Origin: Brevibacterium sp. CCUG 69071
GTDB lineage: Bacteria > Actinomycetota > Actinomycetes > Actinomycetales > Brevibacteriaceae
Assembly (NCBI RefSeq): GCF_021023135.1
Contig: NZ_PGFV01000002.1
Span: forward strand, 744,001-808,000
Direction: 5' to 3'
Length of the DNA: 64,000 nucleotides
Of the stretch, positions 25,112 to 33,631 are shown in pieces. Both the position numbers and the translations under genes were made by a program. The notes under the pieces were generated by a model. That model saw only the letters and a list, made by a program, of their open reading frames with translations. It made no database searches and was not told the DNA's origin. The stretch's first letter is position 1; each line of letters begins with the position of its first letter.

Positions 25112-25164
25112 CGCAAGTCGGTGTCGGTGACACCCACGCAGCTTCCGCAAGTCGGTGTCAGTGA
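25112..25164 (-). repeat. Pair of 19-bp direct repeats
   Basis: CGCAAGTCGGTGTCGGTGA (25112-25130) and its copy at 25146-25164 differ at one base and are 34 bp apart, the same spacing as sites 1 and 2 of the adjacent CCTGTGGA module. On the minus strand each ends in ACTTGCG, the block also found in both modules. Confidence 0.7.
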
Positions 25165-25213
25165 GCCCCGCGAGCCTTCCGACCCCGATTGGAAATGGCT
25201 TGCCCAACCGGGC

Positions 25214-25219
25214 TAGACT
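25214..25219 (+). promoter_or_regulatory. -10 box TAGACT for rpsB
   Basis: TAGACT is preceded by TTGGAA 19 bp upstream. Transcription would give a leader of about 200 nt before rpsB-tsf. Confidence 0.5.
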
Positions 25220-25427
25220 GGCCTCAGCAGAAGCGTGTCTTCTGACTACGCGTATCCGAATTCTTCTCCATCCCATGGTGCAAGGGAACCCGTCTGGGCT
25301 CACTTGTGGGGCGGACGAACCGGATACCAGGAATCAACCGAAAATGTCACCGTCGCCGTCAGCAGAATCGACGACCGGCTGTGACGTAAAAGCGCCTTCG
25401 CGGTGCGAGAGAAAGGAGGGCGTCGGC

Positions 25428-26375
25428 ATGGCCGTCGTCACCATCCGCCAGCTGCTCGACAGCGGCGTTCACTTTGGACACCAGACCCGTCGTTGGAACC
25501 CGAAGATGAAGCGCTTCATCTTCACCGAGCGCAACGGCATCTACATCATCGACCTCCAGAAGTCGCTGGGCTACATCGACAACGCCTTCGAATTCGTCAA
25601 GGAAACCGTCTCGCACGGTGGTTCGATCCTGTTCGTCGGCACCAAGAAGCAGGCCCAGGAATCCATCGCCGAGCAGGCCAAGCGCGTGGGTCAGCCCTTC
25701 GTCAACCAGCGTTGGCTCGGCGGTATGCTCACGAACTTCCAGACCATCTCCCTGCGTCTGCGTCGCCTCAAGGAACTCGAAGAGATCGACTTCGACGACG
25801 TTGCCGGTTCCTCGCACACCAAGAAGGAACTGCTCATTCTCCGTCGTGAGAAGGACAAGCTCGAGAAGACCCTCGGCGGTATCCGCGACATGCAGCGGAC
25901 CCCGTCGGCCGTCTGGATCGTCGACACCAAGAAGGAACACCTCGCCGTCGACGAAGCCAAGAAGCTGGGCATCCCGGTCATCGGCATCCTCGACACCAAC
26001 TGCGACCCCGATGACGTCACCTACCCGATCCCGGGCAACGACGACGCCATCCGCTCGGTCTCGCTGCTCACCCGCGTGATCGCCGACGCCGTGGCCGAGG
26101 GCCTCATCGCCCGACACTCCTCGGACGACGCAGGTGGAGAGAAGAACGTCTCCGCCGTCGAGCCGATGCCCGAGTGGGAGCGCGAGCTCCTCGAAGGCAA
26201 CGCCTCCACCTCGGAGGAGACCGCCACCGAGGCTGCTCCCGCCGAAGCTGCTCCCGCTGAGGCCGCTCCGGCCGAAGCCGCTGCTCCCGCCGAGGCTGAG
26301 GCTGCCCCCGCCGCCGAAGCGAGCGAAGAGCCCGCCGAGGCTGCTGCGGAGTCCGCAGAGTCGACCGAGTCCTGA
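25428..26375 (+). CDS. rpsB: 30S ribosomal protein S2
   Basis: This 315-residue S2 begins [36 protein letters not shown] sequence, quoted here only as the family start. It contains [14 protein letters not shown] and [12 protein letters not shown], all characteristic. The core ends near residue 255; a tail of about 60 residues made of Ala, Pro and Glu repeats follows, longer than in most bacteria. The ATG at 25428 follows GAAAGGAGG. tsf follows after 33 bp and is co-transcribed. Confidence 0.96.
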   Translation: MAVVTIRQLLDSGVHFGHQTRRWNPKMKRFIFTERNGIYIIDLQKSLGYIDNAFEFVKETVSHGGSILFVGTKKQAQESIAEQAKRVGQPFVNQRWLGGMLTNFQTISLRLRRLKELEEIDFDDVAGSSHTKKELLILRREKDKLEKTLGGIRDMQRTPSAVWIVDTKKEHLAVDEAKKLGIPVIGILDTNCDPDDVTYPIPGNDDAIRSVSLLTRVIADAVAEGLIARHSSDDAGGEKNVSAVEPMPEWERELLEGNASTSEETATEAAPAEAAPAEAAPAEAAAPAEAEAAPAAEASEEPAEAAAESAESTES

Positions 26376-26408
26376 TTTCCGCCCACTCCACCACCCTTAG
26401 GAGAACGA

Positions 26409-27236
26409 ATGGCAAACTACACTGCCGCTGACATCAAGGCACTGCGCGAGAAGACCGGCGCCGGAATGATGGACGTCAAGAAGGCCCTCGATGAGGCTGA
26501 CGGCGACCAGGCGAAGGCAATCGAGCTGCTCCGCGTGAAGGGCCTCAAGGGCGCCACCAAGCGTGAGGGCCGCTCCACCTCCGACGGACTCGTCGCCACC
26601 CACGTGGACGGCGGAGTCGGAACCATCATCGAGCTGAACTCGGAGACCGACTTCGTGGCGAAGTCCGACCCGTTCATCGCTCTGGCCGACCAGGTCCTCG
26701 AACTCGCCGTGGCGAACAAGGCCGACTCGGCCGAGGCGCTGCTCGGGGCCGAGACCGACGGCAAGCCAGTCTCGCAGTTCATCACCGAGAGCGGTGCGAC
26801 CCTCGGCGAGAAGGTCGCCCTGCGTCGCGTGGCTCGCCTCGAAGGTGGGAACGTCGAGTCCTACCTCCACCGCACGAACAAGGACCTGCCTCCGCAGGTC
26901 GGCGTTCTGCTGGCCTACGAGGGTGACGACTCCGCCGTCGCTCACGATGTCGCCGTGCACATCGCCGCGCTGAGCCCGAAGTACTTCTCCCGCGACGAGG
27001 TGCCTGCCGAACTCGTGGAGAACGAGCGCCGCATCGCCGAAGACACCGCGAAGAACGAGGGAAAGCCCGAACAGGCCATCCCGAAGATCATCGAAGGTCG
27101 CGTCAACGGCTTCTTCAAGGAAAACTGCCTGCTCGACCAGGGCTTCGCCAAGGAGCCCAAGCAGTCCGTGGCGAAGATCCTCGAAGCTGCCGGGGTCAAG
27201 GCCACCGGCTTCGTGCGCTTCCGCGTCGGAGCCTGA
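26409..27236 (+). CDS. tsf: Elongation factor Ts
   Basis: This 275-residue nucleotide-exchange factor recycles EF-Tu. The N-terminal UBA-like domain has IKALREKTGAGMMDVKKAL, followed by the Tsf signature ELNSETDFVAKSDPF with the TDFV motif that inserts into EF-Tu, and a coiled-coil dimerisation region. The C-terminal module has INGFFKENCLLDQ-like residues (VNGFFKENCLLDQGF). The RBS TAGGAG precedes the ATG. It is the second gene of the rpsB operon. Confidence 0.97.
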   Translation: MANYTAADIKALREKTGAGMMDVKKALDEADGDQAKAIELLRVKGLKGATKREGRSTSDGLVATHVDGGVGTIIELNSETDFVAKSDPFIALADQVLELAVANKADSAEALLGAETDGKPVSQFITESGATLGEKVALRRVARLEGGNVESYLHRTNKDLPPQVGVLLAYEGDDSAVAHDVAVHIAALSPKYFSRDEVPAELVENERRIAEDTAKNEGKPEQAIPKIIEGRVNGFFKENCLLDQGFAKEPKQSVAKILEAAGVKATGFVRFRVGA

Positions 27237-27360
27237 AGCACCACTGACCGCCCGGCGGGTCACCGCCCGCCGCGCAGTCCACGCCCCTGAACAGGTTCAC
27301 CTGTGAGTGGGCGGCCGGAGAGCGGAAGCTCACTCATGAGTGAAACCTCACCGGCATGAG

Positions 27361-27393
27361 ACGGGGTCGGACCAATCGGTCCGGCCCCGTTTT
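27361..27393 (+). terminator. Intrinsic terminator between tsf and pyrH
   Basis: ACGGGGTCGGACC (27361-27373) pairs with GGTCCGGCCCCGT (27378-27390) with one G-U pair and an AATC loop, followed by TTTT. It is the clearest rho-independent terminator in the window. Confidence 0.9.
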
Positions 27394-27396
27394 CGC

Positions 27397-27402
27397 TAGA
27401 CT
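27397..27402 (+). promoter_or_regulatory. -10 box TAGACT for pyrH
   Basis: TAGACT begins only 4 bp after the terminator T-run and 57 bp before the pyrH ATG. Confidence 0.5.
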
Positions 27403-27453
27403 TGCCCCGATGACCATCCGGGCTCCCATCTGCCCGCACGGAAGAAGGACTTA

Positions 27454-28206
27454 ATGACAAGTACTCCGGTTCACGAATCCAGCCTTGCCAGCAGACCCGT
27501 TCGCACCCATCGGCGCCGAGTGCTCCTCAAGCTCTCGGGCGAGGTCTTCGGCGGAGGCAAGATCGGTGTCGATCCCGATGTCGTCGCCGCGGTCGCCCGT
27601 GAGGTCGCCCCCACCGCAGAAGAGGTCGAAGTCAGCATCGTCGTCGGCGGCGGCAACTTCTTCCGCGGTGCCGAACTCTCCCAGCGCGGCATGGACCGCA
27701 CGCGTGCCGATTACATGGGCATGCTCGGAACCGTGATGAACTGCCTGGCTCTCCAGGACTTCCTCGAACAGACCGGGGTTGACACCCGGGTGCAGACCGC
27801 GATCCCCATGTCGCAGGTCGCCGAGTCCTATATTCCCCGTCGCGCCATGCGCCACATGGAGAAGAACCGGGTCGTCATCTTCGGCGCCGGAGCCGGACTG
27901 CCCTATTTCTCCACCGACACCGTCGCCGCCCAGCGCGCACTCGAGATCCACGCCGATGAGGTCCTCATCGCGAAGAACGGTGTCGACGGCGTATACACCG
28001 CGGACCCGAAGATCGACCCGAGTGCGGAGAAGATCAAGGAGATCACCTACCAGGAGGCGCTGCAGAAGGGCCTCAAGGTCGTCGACGCCACCGCGTTCTC
28101 CCTGTGCATGGACAACAAGCTCCCGATGCACGTCTTCGGGATGGAGGGCGAGGGCAACCTCCGGAAAGCCATCGTCGGCGAGAAGATCGGCACCGTCGTC
28201 CACTGA
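27454..28206 (+). CDS. pyrH: Uridylate kinase
   Basis: This 250-residue UMP kinase of the amino-acid-kinase fold makes UDP in pyrimidine synthesis. It has [39 protein letters not shown] and [14 protein letters not shown], all diagnostic. An N-terminal extension of about 20 residues precedes the core. The ATG at 27454 follows GAAGAAGGA. Three copies of TCCACTGAG run across its stop and into the 3' region (28199, 28212, 28228). Confidence 0.96.
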   Translation: MTSTPVHESSLASRPVRTHRRRVLLKLSGEVFGGGKIGVDPDVVAAVAREVAPTAEEVEVSIVVGGGNFFRGAELSQRGMDRTRADYMGMLGTVMNCLALQDFLEQTGVDTRVQTAIPMSQVAESYIPRRAMRHMEKNRVVIFGAGAGLPYFSTDTVAAQRALEIHADEVLIAKNGVDGVYTADPKIDPSAEKIKEITYQEALQKGLKVVDATAFSLCMDNKLPMHVFGMEGEGNLRKAIVGEKIGTVVH

Positions 28207-28310
28207 GATTGTCCACTGAGGCCATCATCCACTGAGACAGCCGGGCAGCATACGTGCAGGTCAGAACACTCCGATACCGGTTCGGTGAGGAAATTGTGAC
28301 CTATGGCCCA

Positions 28311-28316
28311 TAGAAT
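28311..28316 (+). promoter_or_regulatory. -10 box TAGAAT for frr
   Basis: TAGAAT lies 35 bp before the frr GTG. Confidence 0.4.
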
Positions 28317-28351
28317 GAATCCAAAGCTCCCAGATACGAAAAGAGTGAGTC

Positions 28352-28909
28352 GTGATTGAAGAGACACTGGCCGAAGCCAGAGAGAAGATGGACAAAGCCG
28401 TCGAGTTCACGCAGGACGACTTCGCGTCGATCCGCACCGGACGCGCCAACCCGGCCCTGTTCGCCGAGATCGAGATCGAGTACTACGGTGCCCCGACCCC
28501 GCTGCAGCAGCTGGCCTCTTTCCAGACTCCCGAGGCTCGAACGATCCTCGTTACCCCCTATGACAAGGGCACGCTGAACGACATCGAGAACGCACTGCGC
28601 AACTCGGACATCGGAGCGAACCCGGCCAACGACGGCAACGTCATCCGCGTCGTGCTCCCGGAGCTGACCGAGGAGCGCCGCAAGGAATACGTCAAGATCG
28701 TCAAGGGCAAGGCCGAAGACGGCAAGGTCTCGATCCGCAACATCCGCCGCCACGCCAAGGAGACCCTTGAGCGCATCAAGAAGGACGGCGAGGCCGGGGA
28801 GGACGAAGTCACCCGCGGCATCTCCGAGCTCGATGATCTGACGAAGAAGAAGGTCGAGAACGTCGATCAGCTGCTTTCCCAGAAGGAAGCTGAGCTTCTC
28901 GAGGTCTGA
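28352..28909 (+). CDS. frr: Ribosome recycling factor
   Basis: This 185-residue tRNA-mimicking factor splits post-termination ribosomes with EF-G. The helical bundle shows [29 protein letters not shown] and [14 protein letters not shown], the family signatures. It starts with GTG and has only a weak RBS. Its TGA overlaps the cdsA ATG by one base. Confidence 0.97.
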   Translation: MIEETLAEAREKMDKAVEFTQDDFASIRTGRANPALFAEIEIEYYGAPTPLQQLASFQTPEARTILVTPYDKGTLNDIENALRNSDIGANPANDGNVIRVVLPELTEERRKEYVKIVKGKAEDGKVSIRNIRRHAKETLERIKKDGEAGEDEVTRGISELDDLTKKKVENVDQLLSQKEAELLEV

Positions 28910-29928
28910 TGATCGCTGTGACCGGGTCCGACAGCCTCTCCTCCGATCCGGCTCCCCTCGGGGAGCCGGAGGAGCCGCGTGCGTCGGCGGCGGAGAACCC
29001 GTACCCCCGACGTCGGGACCTCCGCAATTCCGACAAGACCTATTCCCCGGATGATCCGGAGTTCGCGCCGATCCCGGAATCGGTGACAGAACCCGCCGAG
29101 GTGGCCGCCAAGGACTACGGCAAAGCCGGTCGCAATCTTCCCGCCGCCATCGGCATCGGTCTCCTCATCGGCGGGATCGTCCTCGCCTCGTTGATCTTCC
29201 TGCCCATCTCCTTCATCTTCATCATCCTCGTGGCCATCGTCGCGGCGATGTGGGAGCTGGCGAACGCGCTCTCACGGTCCGGCTCGCTGGTGTCCCGAGT
29301 GCCGACGATGATCTCTGCGGCCTGTATGGTCGTGGCGACCTACGTCGGCGGCCGCGAGGCCCTGTGGGTGACCTTTGCCGCCAGCGCCGGAGCCGTCATG
29401 CTCTTCACGATGGTCGAGAGGCGCAAGAACGCGGTCAAGGACGTGTCCCTGTCCCTGTTCGCGCTCACCTATGTCGGCCTCATGGCCTGCTTCGTCGTCT
29501 ACCTGATCACCCAGCCGAACGGCAACTTCTACGTCATCCTGTTCCTCGCCGCCGTCGTCGCCTCGGATGTCGGCGGCTACATCTTCGGCGTCCTCTGGGG
29601 CAAGCACCCCATCGCCCCGACGATCTCACCGAAGAAATCGTGGGAAGGCTACCTCGGGTCGGTGGTGTTCGCCGCCGCCGTGGCGACGATCCTGGCCGTC
29701 ACCCTCTTCGATGCGCCGATCTGGACCGGGCTCGTCTTCGGTGCGGTGATGCCGGCGTTCGCCACCCTCGGCGACTTCAGCGAATCGATGATCAAACGCG
29801 ACCTCGACCTCAAGGACATGGGCACCCTGCTGCCGGGCCACGGTGGTGTGATGGACCGACTCGACTCGATCCTGCCGACCGCGCCCGTGGCCCTTGTGAT
29901 GTTCTCGGTCCTGCCCGGCTACCTCTGA
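28909..29928 (+). CDS. cdsA: Phosphatidate cytidylyltransferase (CDP-diacylglycerol synthase)
   Basis: This 339-residue integral membrane enzyme makes CDP-diacylglycerol, the precursor of phospholipids. An N-terminal cytosolic tail of about 70 residues, Pro- and Glu-rich, precedes roughly eight transmembrane helices. The C-terminal signature is complete: SMIKRDLDLKDMGTLLPGHG followed by GVMDRLDS. TISPKKSWEG is also typical. It is coupled to frr by a TGATG overlap. Confidence 0.95.
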   Translation: MIAVTGSDSLSSDPAPLGEPEEPRASAAENPYPRRRDLRNSDKTYSPDDPEFAPIPESVTEPAEVAAKDYGKAGRNLPAAIGIGLLIGGIVLASLIFLPISFIFIILVAIVAAMWELANALSRSGSLVSRVPTMISAACMVVATYVGGREALWVTFAASAGAVMLFTMVERRKNAVKDVSLSLFALTYVGLMACFVVYLITQPNGNFYVILFLAAVVASDVGGYIFGVLWGKHPIAPTISPKKSWEGYLGSVVFAAAVATILAVTLFDAPIWTGLVFGAVMPAFATLGDFSESMIKRDLDLKDMGTLLPGHGGVMDRLDSILPTAPVALVMFSVLPGYL

Positions 29929-30012
29929 GGCCCGGCTGCCGCTGAGGCTCACCGCTCGCGGCGTGGCGGTCCGCACACCACAGCGACGGCCGCATCATGA
30001 GACAATAGGTGT

Positions 30013-31350
30013 GTGAGTTCTCAAGCAGGCAGAAGGCAGACCCGTCCCGTCGTGGAGCATCCCGACGGCACCACGTCGACGACACCGACGCGTGACGGCC
30101 GCCCCCTTCTCAATTTCAAGTCCCCGCGGGTCAGCCAGCCGCAGCAGCATCTGGCGGACATGAGCATGGACGAGCGCATCGACGCCGTCAAGGAGATGGG
30201 CCTGCCCGCCTTCCGCGCCAAGCAGATCTCCACCCACTACTTCACCCACTTCCAGACCGACGCCGAGTCGATGACGGACCTGCCCAAGGACCTGCGGGCC
30301 CAGGTGCAGGAGCGCTTTTTCCCACATCTGCTCACCGAGGTCCGCCGCCTGCGCACCGAGAACGGCGACACCATCAAGTTCCTGTGGCGCCTCTTCGACG
30401 GCGCGCTCGTCGAATCCGTGCTCATGCGCTACCGCAACCGCGTCACTCTGTGCGTATCGAGCCAGTGCGGCTGCGGCATGAACTGCCCGTTCTGCGCCAC
30501 CGGACAGCAGGGCCTGACCCGCAATATGTCGACCGCGGAGATCGTCGAGCAGGTGGTTCGCGCCAACCAGGTCATCGCCGCCGGTGAGCTCGCCGCGGCT
30601 CCGTCCTCGGACATGCCGGGTGCCGGAGAGACCGCTCTGGGCGCCGAAGCCGATGAGGAACAGGGCGAGGAGCCGAGCTGGGGCGAGGACGGAGCGTCAG
30701 CGTCCGCCGGCGCTTCGACCGGATCCGGGCCGGCCACCTCGGCGACGGGACCCGAACGGGTCTCGAACATCGTGTTCATGGGCATGGGCGAACCCCTGGC
30801 CAACTACAAGCGCGTGATGAACGCGGTGCGCCGGTTCGTCGAACCCGCACCCGGCGGCCTGGGCATGTCTGCCCGCCGGATCACCGTGTCCACGGTCGGC
30901 CTGGTGCCCGGCATCAACAAACTCGCCGCCGAGGACATCCCCGTGACCTTCGCGCTCAGCCTCCACGCCCCCGACGATGAGCTGCGCGACGAGATGATCC
31001 CGGTCAACACCCGGTGGAAAGCCGACGAGGCCATCGACGCCGCGTTCAACTACTACCAGGTCACCGGTCGTCGCGTGAGCATCGAATATGCGCTGATCAA
31101 GGACATGAACGACCACGCATGGCGTGCGGAGCTGCTGGCGAAGAAGCTCAACGCCCGCGGCCGCGGCTGGGTCCACGTCAACCCGATCCCGCTCAACCCG
31201 ACCCCAGGCTCGGTGTGGACGGCGTCCGAGCCTGAAGTCGCGAACGAATTCGTCCGCCGACTCATCGACCAAGGCATCCCGACGACGATCCGCGACACCC
31301 GCGGCTCCGACATCGACGGTGCCTGCGGACAGCTCGCCGCCGCCGACTGA
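30013..31350 (+). CDS. rlmN: Dual-specificity RNA methyltransferase RlmN
   Basis: This 445-residue radical-SAM enzyme makes m2A2503 in 23S rRNA and m2A37 in tRNA. The iron-sulfur motif is CGMNCPFC, preceded by [37 protein letters not shown] and the C-terminal catalytic Cys in DIDGACGQL are present. An acidic Ala/Gly/Ser-rich insertion of about 55 residues (roughly 195-250) interrupts the radical-SAM barrel and is not typical. GACAAT at 30001-30006 places the transcription start at the GTG, so the mRNA may be leaderless. Confidence 0.95.
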   Translation: MSSQAGRRQTRPVVEHPDGTTSTTPTRDGRPLLNFKSPRVSQPQQHLADMSMDERIDAVKEMGLPAFRAKQISTHYFTHFQTDAESMTDLPKDLRAQVQERFFPHLLTEVRRLRTENGDTIKFLWRLFDGALVESVLMRYRNRVTLCVSSQCGCGMNCPFCATGQQGLTRNMSTAEIVEQVVRANQVIAAGELAAAPSSDMPGAGETALGAEADEEQGEEPSWGEDGASASAGASTGSGPATSATGPERVSNIVFMGMGEPLANYKRVMNAVRRFVEPAPGGLGMSARRITVSTVGLVPGINKLAAEDIPVTFALSLHAPDDELRDEMIPVNTRWKADEAIDAAFNYYQVTGRRVSIEYALIKDMNDHAWRAELLAKKLNARGRGWVHVNPIPLNPTPGSVWTASEPEVANEFVRRLIDQGIPTTIRDTRGSDIDGACGQLAAAD

Positions 31351-31433
31351 GCAGCCCCGGGCACGCAAATTCCCCGCCATCCATTTATCATGGTGGAAAC
31401 GACACATTCGCACGATTCGCTTCTGGAGGAGAC

Positions 31434-31994
31434 ATGGCGGACACGACTTTCCCTCGAATGTCCGGGTGGAAGAACGGGTACGACCCGAAACAGGTCGACA
31501 GCTTCTTCAAGCGTGCTCGTGAATCCTTCGAGCGCCCGACCCCCCAGCCCGGTGACCTCGACTCCCGTGCCGTGCGCACCGTCGGCTTCGACCTCGTCCG
31601 CAAGGGCTACCACGTCGCCGTCGTCGACGCCGCCCTCGACCGCCTCGAGGACGCCTTCGCCAAGCAGGCCCGCGACCGGCTCATCGCCCAATCCGGACAG
31701 GACGCCTGGGTCTCCGAGCTCACCCGCGTCGCCGCGTCCCTGCGAGGACGCCTGGTCCGCGAATCCGGCGAACGCTTCGACAATCCGGCACCCGGCGTCA
31801 TCGGCTACGACATCGTCCAGGTCGACGACATGTGCGACAAGGTCAACGCCTACTTCACGCAGGGCGTGGCGATGAGCGTCGACCAGGTCCGTCGCGTGCT
31901 GTTCAAGACCGCGAAGGGCAACAAGGCCTACGACGAGGACCAGGTCGATGCGTTCATCGACCGCGTCGTCGAGGTGATGGCCTCCGTTGACTGA
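31434..31994 (+). CDS. DivIVA-domain protein with repeated motifs
   Basis: This 186-residue protein has several copies of the short DivIVA-type motif: GYDPKQVDSFFKRA near the N-terminus, a variant GFDLVRKGYHVAVVDAAL, GYDIVQVDDMCDKV, and AYDEDQVDAFIDRV at the C-terminus. It lacks the long coiled coil of true DivIVA/Wag31, so it is probably a small polar or cell-wall-associated helper rather than the main polarity determinant. CTGGAGGAG precedes the ATG. The downstream gene overlaps its end by 8 bp. Confidence 0.85.
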   Translation: MADTTFPRMSGWKNGYDPKQVDSFFKRARESFERPTPQPGDLDSRAVRTVGFDLVRKGYHVAVVDAALDRLEDAFAKQARDRLIAQSGQDAWVSELTRVAASLRGRLVRESGERFDNPAPGVIGYDIVQVDDMCDKVNAYFTQGVAMSVDQVRRVLFKTAKGNKAYDEDQVDAFIDRVVEVMASVD

Positions 31995-32697
31995 GTTCCA
32001 CTTCTTCTCTGCACCGACGAGCACCTCGCCCGGCACGCTCAATCCGGTCTACGAACTCCTCGACTTCCCGATCGTCATGGGCGGCGCCGATGACATCGTG
32101 CTGACGGGTCCGGCCCCGGAGCGGCCGCTCGTCGACGGACGTGAGGTCAGCGACCCGCGCTTGGTCAAGGCGCTGTCGAAGCCGATCGAGCTCGACCGCG
32201 CCGAGGTGCTCGACCGGAGCGCGAAACTCGCCGGAGTGCTGCGGACGATGGGAATCGACCCGGAGTCCGGAATCCGACTGACCATCGCCGAGGATGTTCC
32301 GCCGACGGCGCGGGCGCTGAGCATCCTGGCTGCCGCGCGGATCGGCGTCATCGTCGATGCGCGCCAGGAAAACGGACGCCAAGCCGACGGAGTCGTGGGG
32401 GAGGAGCCCGCCGAGGCCGGTGATGGTCCCGTGGTTCGCATTCACGCGATCGAGACCCAGCCCGTCGAACCGGGGCGCGCCTCGGTCAAGGTCACCCGCT
32501 CACGTTTCGAAGGTGTCGGCGCCACCTTGGGTGAGCAGACGGCCAACCTCGACCAGGCGATGCGCGACTCCCGCGTCGAATCCGCCGAAGTTGTCCCGCT
32601 CACACCCGAGCGACCGCTGGTCCTCACTTCGGCCGGTGTGCTCGACGCCCGTGCGAGCCACGACTGGCTGCGCGCCGAGGTTCTCCCTGAAGCCTGA
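31987..32697 (+). CDS. Hypothetical protein resembling an AMP-binding N-terminal fragment
   Basis: This 236-residue protein starts with TTG inside the end of the DivIVA-like gene, so it is probably coupled. I do not recognise a defined family. The stretch from DRAEVLDRSAKLAGVLRTMG through ARALSILAAARIGVIVD resembles the first Rossmann-like part of acyl-CoA synthetases (acetyl- or propionyl-CoA ligases), but the P-loop, A8 and A10 motifs are absent. It is therefore not an active ligase; a degenerate or repurposed fragment is inferred. Composition matches its neighbours. Confidence 0.6.
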   Translation: MTEFHFFSAPTSTSPGTLNPVYELLDFPIVMGGADDIVLTGPAPERPLVDGREVSDPRLVKALSKPIELDRAEVLDRSAKLAGVLRTMGIDPESGIRLTIAEDVPPTARALSILAAARIGVIVDARQENGRQADGVVGEEPAEAGDGPVVRIHAIETQPVEPGRASVKVTRSRFEGVGATLGEQTANLDQAMRDSRVESAEVVPLTPERPLVLTSAGVLDARASHDWLRAEVLPEA

Positions 32698-32728
32698 GCC
32701 GTCGGAGGCTGATTCAGTCGCGGCGCTT

Positions 32729-33484
32729 GTGAGTGAGCTCAGGGCCGCAGGCTGCGTCTTCGCCGAGGAAGAGGCGGCCATTCTGCTCGTGGCCGCCACT
32801 TCCGCGCCGGCCACGCTGGATGGGATGCTCGCCCGCCGAGTCGCGGGTGAACCCCTCGAGCAGATCGTAGGCTGGGTCGAATTCGCAGGCCACAGGCTCA
32901 CCGTCGTCCCGGGAGTGTTCGTTCCCCGGCAGCGGACGACCCTGCTGGCCGAGCACACCACCCGCGTACTCCGCATGGCCGAAGACGCCGCGGTGCTCGT
33001 CGAAGCCTTCTGCGGGATCGGTCCGGTTGCGAGCACGGTCGCCCGTGTTCTTCCGGGAACGACCATCCACCTCGGCGATCGAGATCAGAGGGCACTCGAC
33101 TGTGCCCGTGCGAACGTCGGGACCGGAGCGGGTATCCACCTGCTCGATTGCCTGTCGGGCCTGCCGTCCGAATTGGCCGGCCGCGTCGCTGTCATCTGCG
33201 CGGTGCCTCCCTACGTGCCCGAATCGGCGCGGGAATTCCTCCCGCGGGAGGCCACGGACCATGAGTCACCGAACGCCTTGTTCGGCGGGGCAGACGGGCT
33301 CGACCTGGTCAGACGCCTCATCGCAGAATCGCTTGACTGGCTGCGCCCGGATGGGACCGTACTCATCGAAGTCGGTCACGGGCAGACTGAAACAGCCGCC
33401 GCTTATGCCCGGGAACTCGGGTACACGACGCACAGCCACCTCGGCGAGGACGAGCAGACGGCGGTGCTGGAACTCCGGCGCTGA
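32729..33484 (+). CDS. PrmC-like protein N5-glutamine methyltransferase family
   Basis: This protein of about 251 residues matches the actinobacterial PrmC-like family, with RAAGCVFAEEEAAILL, RVAGEPLEQIVGWVEFAGHRL, PGVFVPRQRT, and SAM-binding VEAFCGIGPVAST. The catalytic NPPY-type motif reads AVPPYVPES, lacking the Asn that contacts the glutamine substrate, so the reaction is uncertain. GGADGLDLVRRLI follows as in relatives. The start is uncertain because no clear RBS exists; GTG at 32729 gives the natural N-terminus. Confidence 0.82.
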   Translation: MSELRAAGCVFAEEEAAILLVAATSAPATLDGMLARRVAGEPLEQIVGWVEFAGHRLTVVPGVFVPRQRTTLLAEHTTRVLRMAEDAAVLVEAFCGIGPVASTVARVLPGTTIHLGDRDQRALDCARANVGTGAGIHLLDCLSGLPSELAGRVAVICAVPPYVPESAREFLPREATDHESPNALFGGADGLDLVRRLIAESLDWLRPDGTVLIEVGHGQTETAAAYARELGYTTHSHLGEDEQTAVLELRR

Positions 33485-33521
33485 CGGCAAGTACGTCGGC
33501 GCGGTGCGCGGCAGATACAGA

Positions 33522-33589
33522 CAACCGCTGGCCAGAAGACCGACTGCTATGGACTAGTCCGATGCATGGGGTCTTCTGGCCAGCGGTTG
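33522..33589. repeat. Dispersed 68-bp palindrome, family B copy 1
   Basis: Arms CAACCGCTGGCCAGAAGACC (33522-33541) and their exact complement (33570-33589) are symmetric about the inner palindrome GGACTAGTCC (33551-33560). The element lies between two convergent genes and can fold on either strand. A second copy of the same length is at 40301-40368. Confidence 0.85.
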
Positions 33590-33631
33590 CAAGCGCCAAC
33601 GGGCCGACTCCGCTGGCTGGCCGCTGGCGGC

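Larger units (their letters stand above)
24984..25427. other. Divergent intergenic region, M23-M15 gene to rpsB
   Basis: No convincing gene is present. On the minus strand there is a further site GCTGTGGA (25103-25096), whose reverse CTATCCACA matches the actinobacterial DnaA-box pattern. Two 19-bp direct repeats containing CGCAAGTCGGTGTC follow (25112-25130 and 25146-25164, one mismatch). The rpsB promoter and a leader of about 200 nt fill the rest. Confidence 0.6.

Noticed and set aside
28199-28236. Three TCCACTGAG repeats across the pyrH stop as a binding-site array
   Set aside because: Spacings are unequal (13 and 16 bp) and there is no nearby promoter. Small local duplication is a sufficient explanation.
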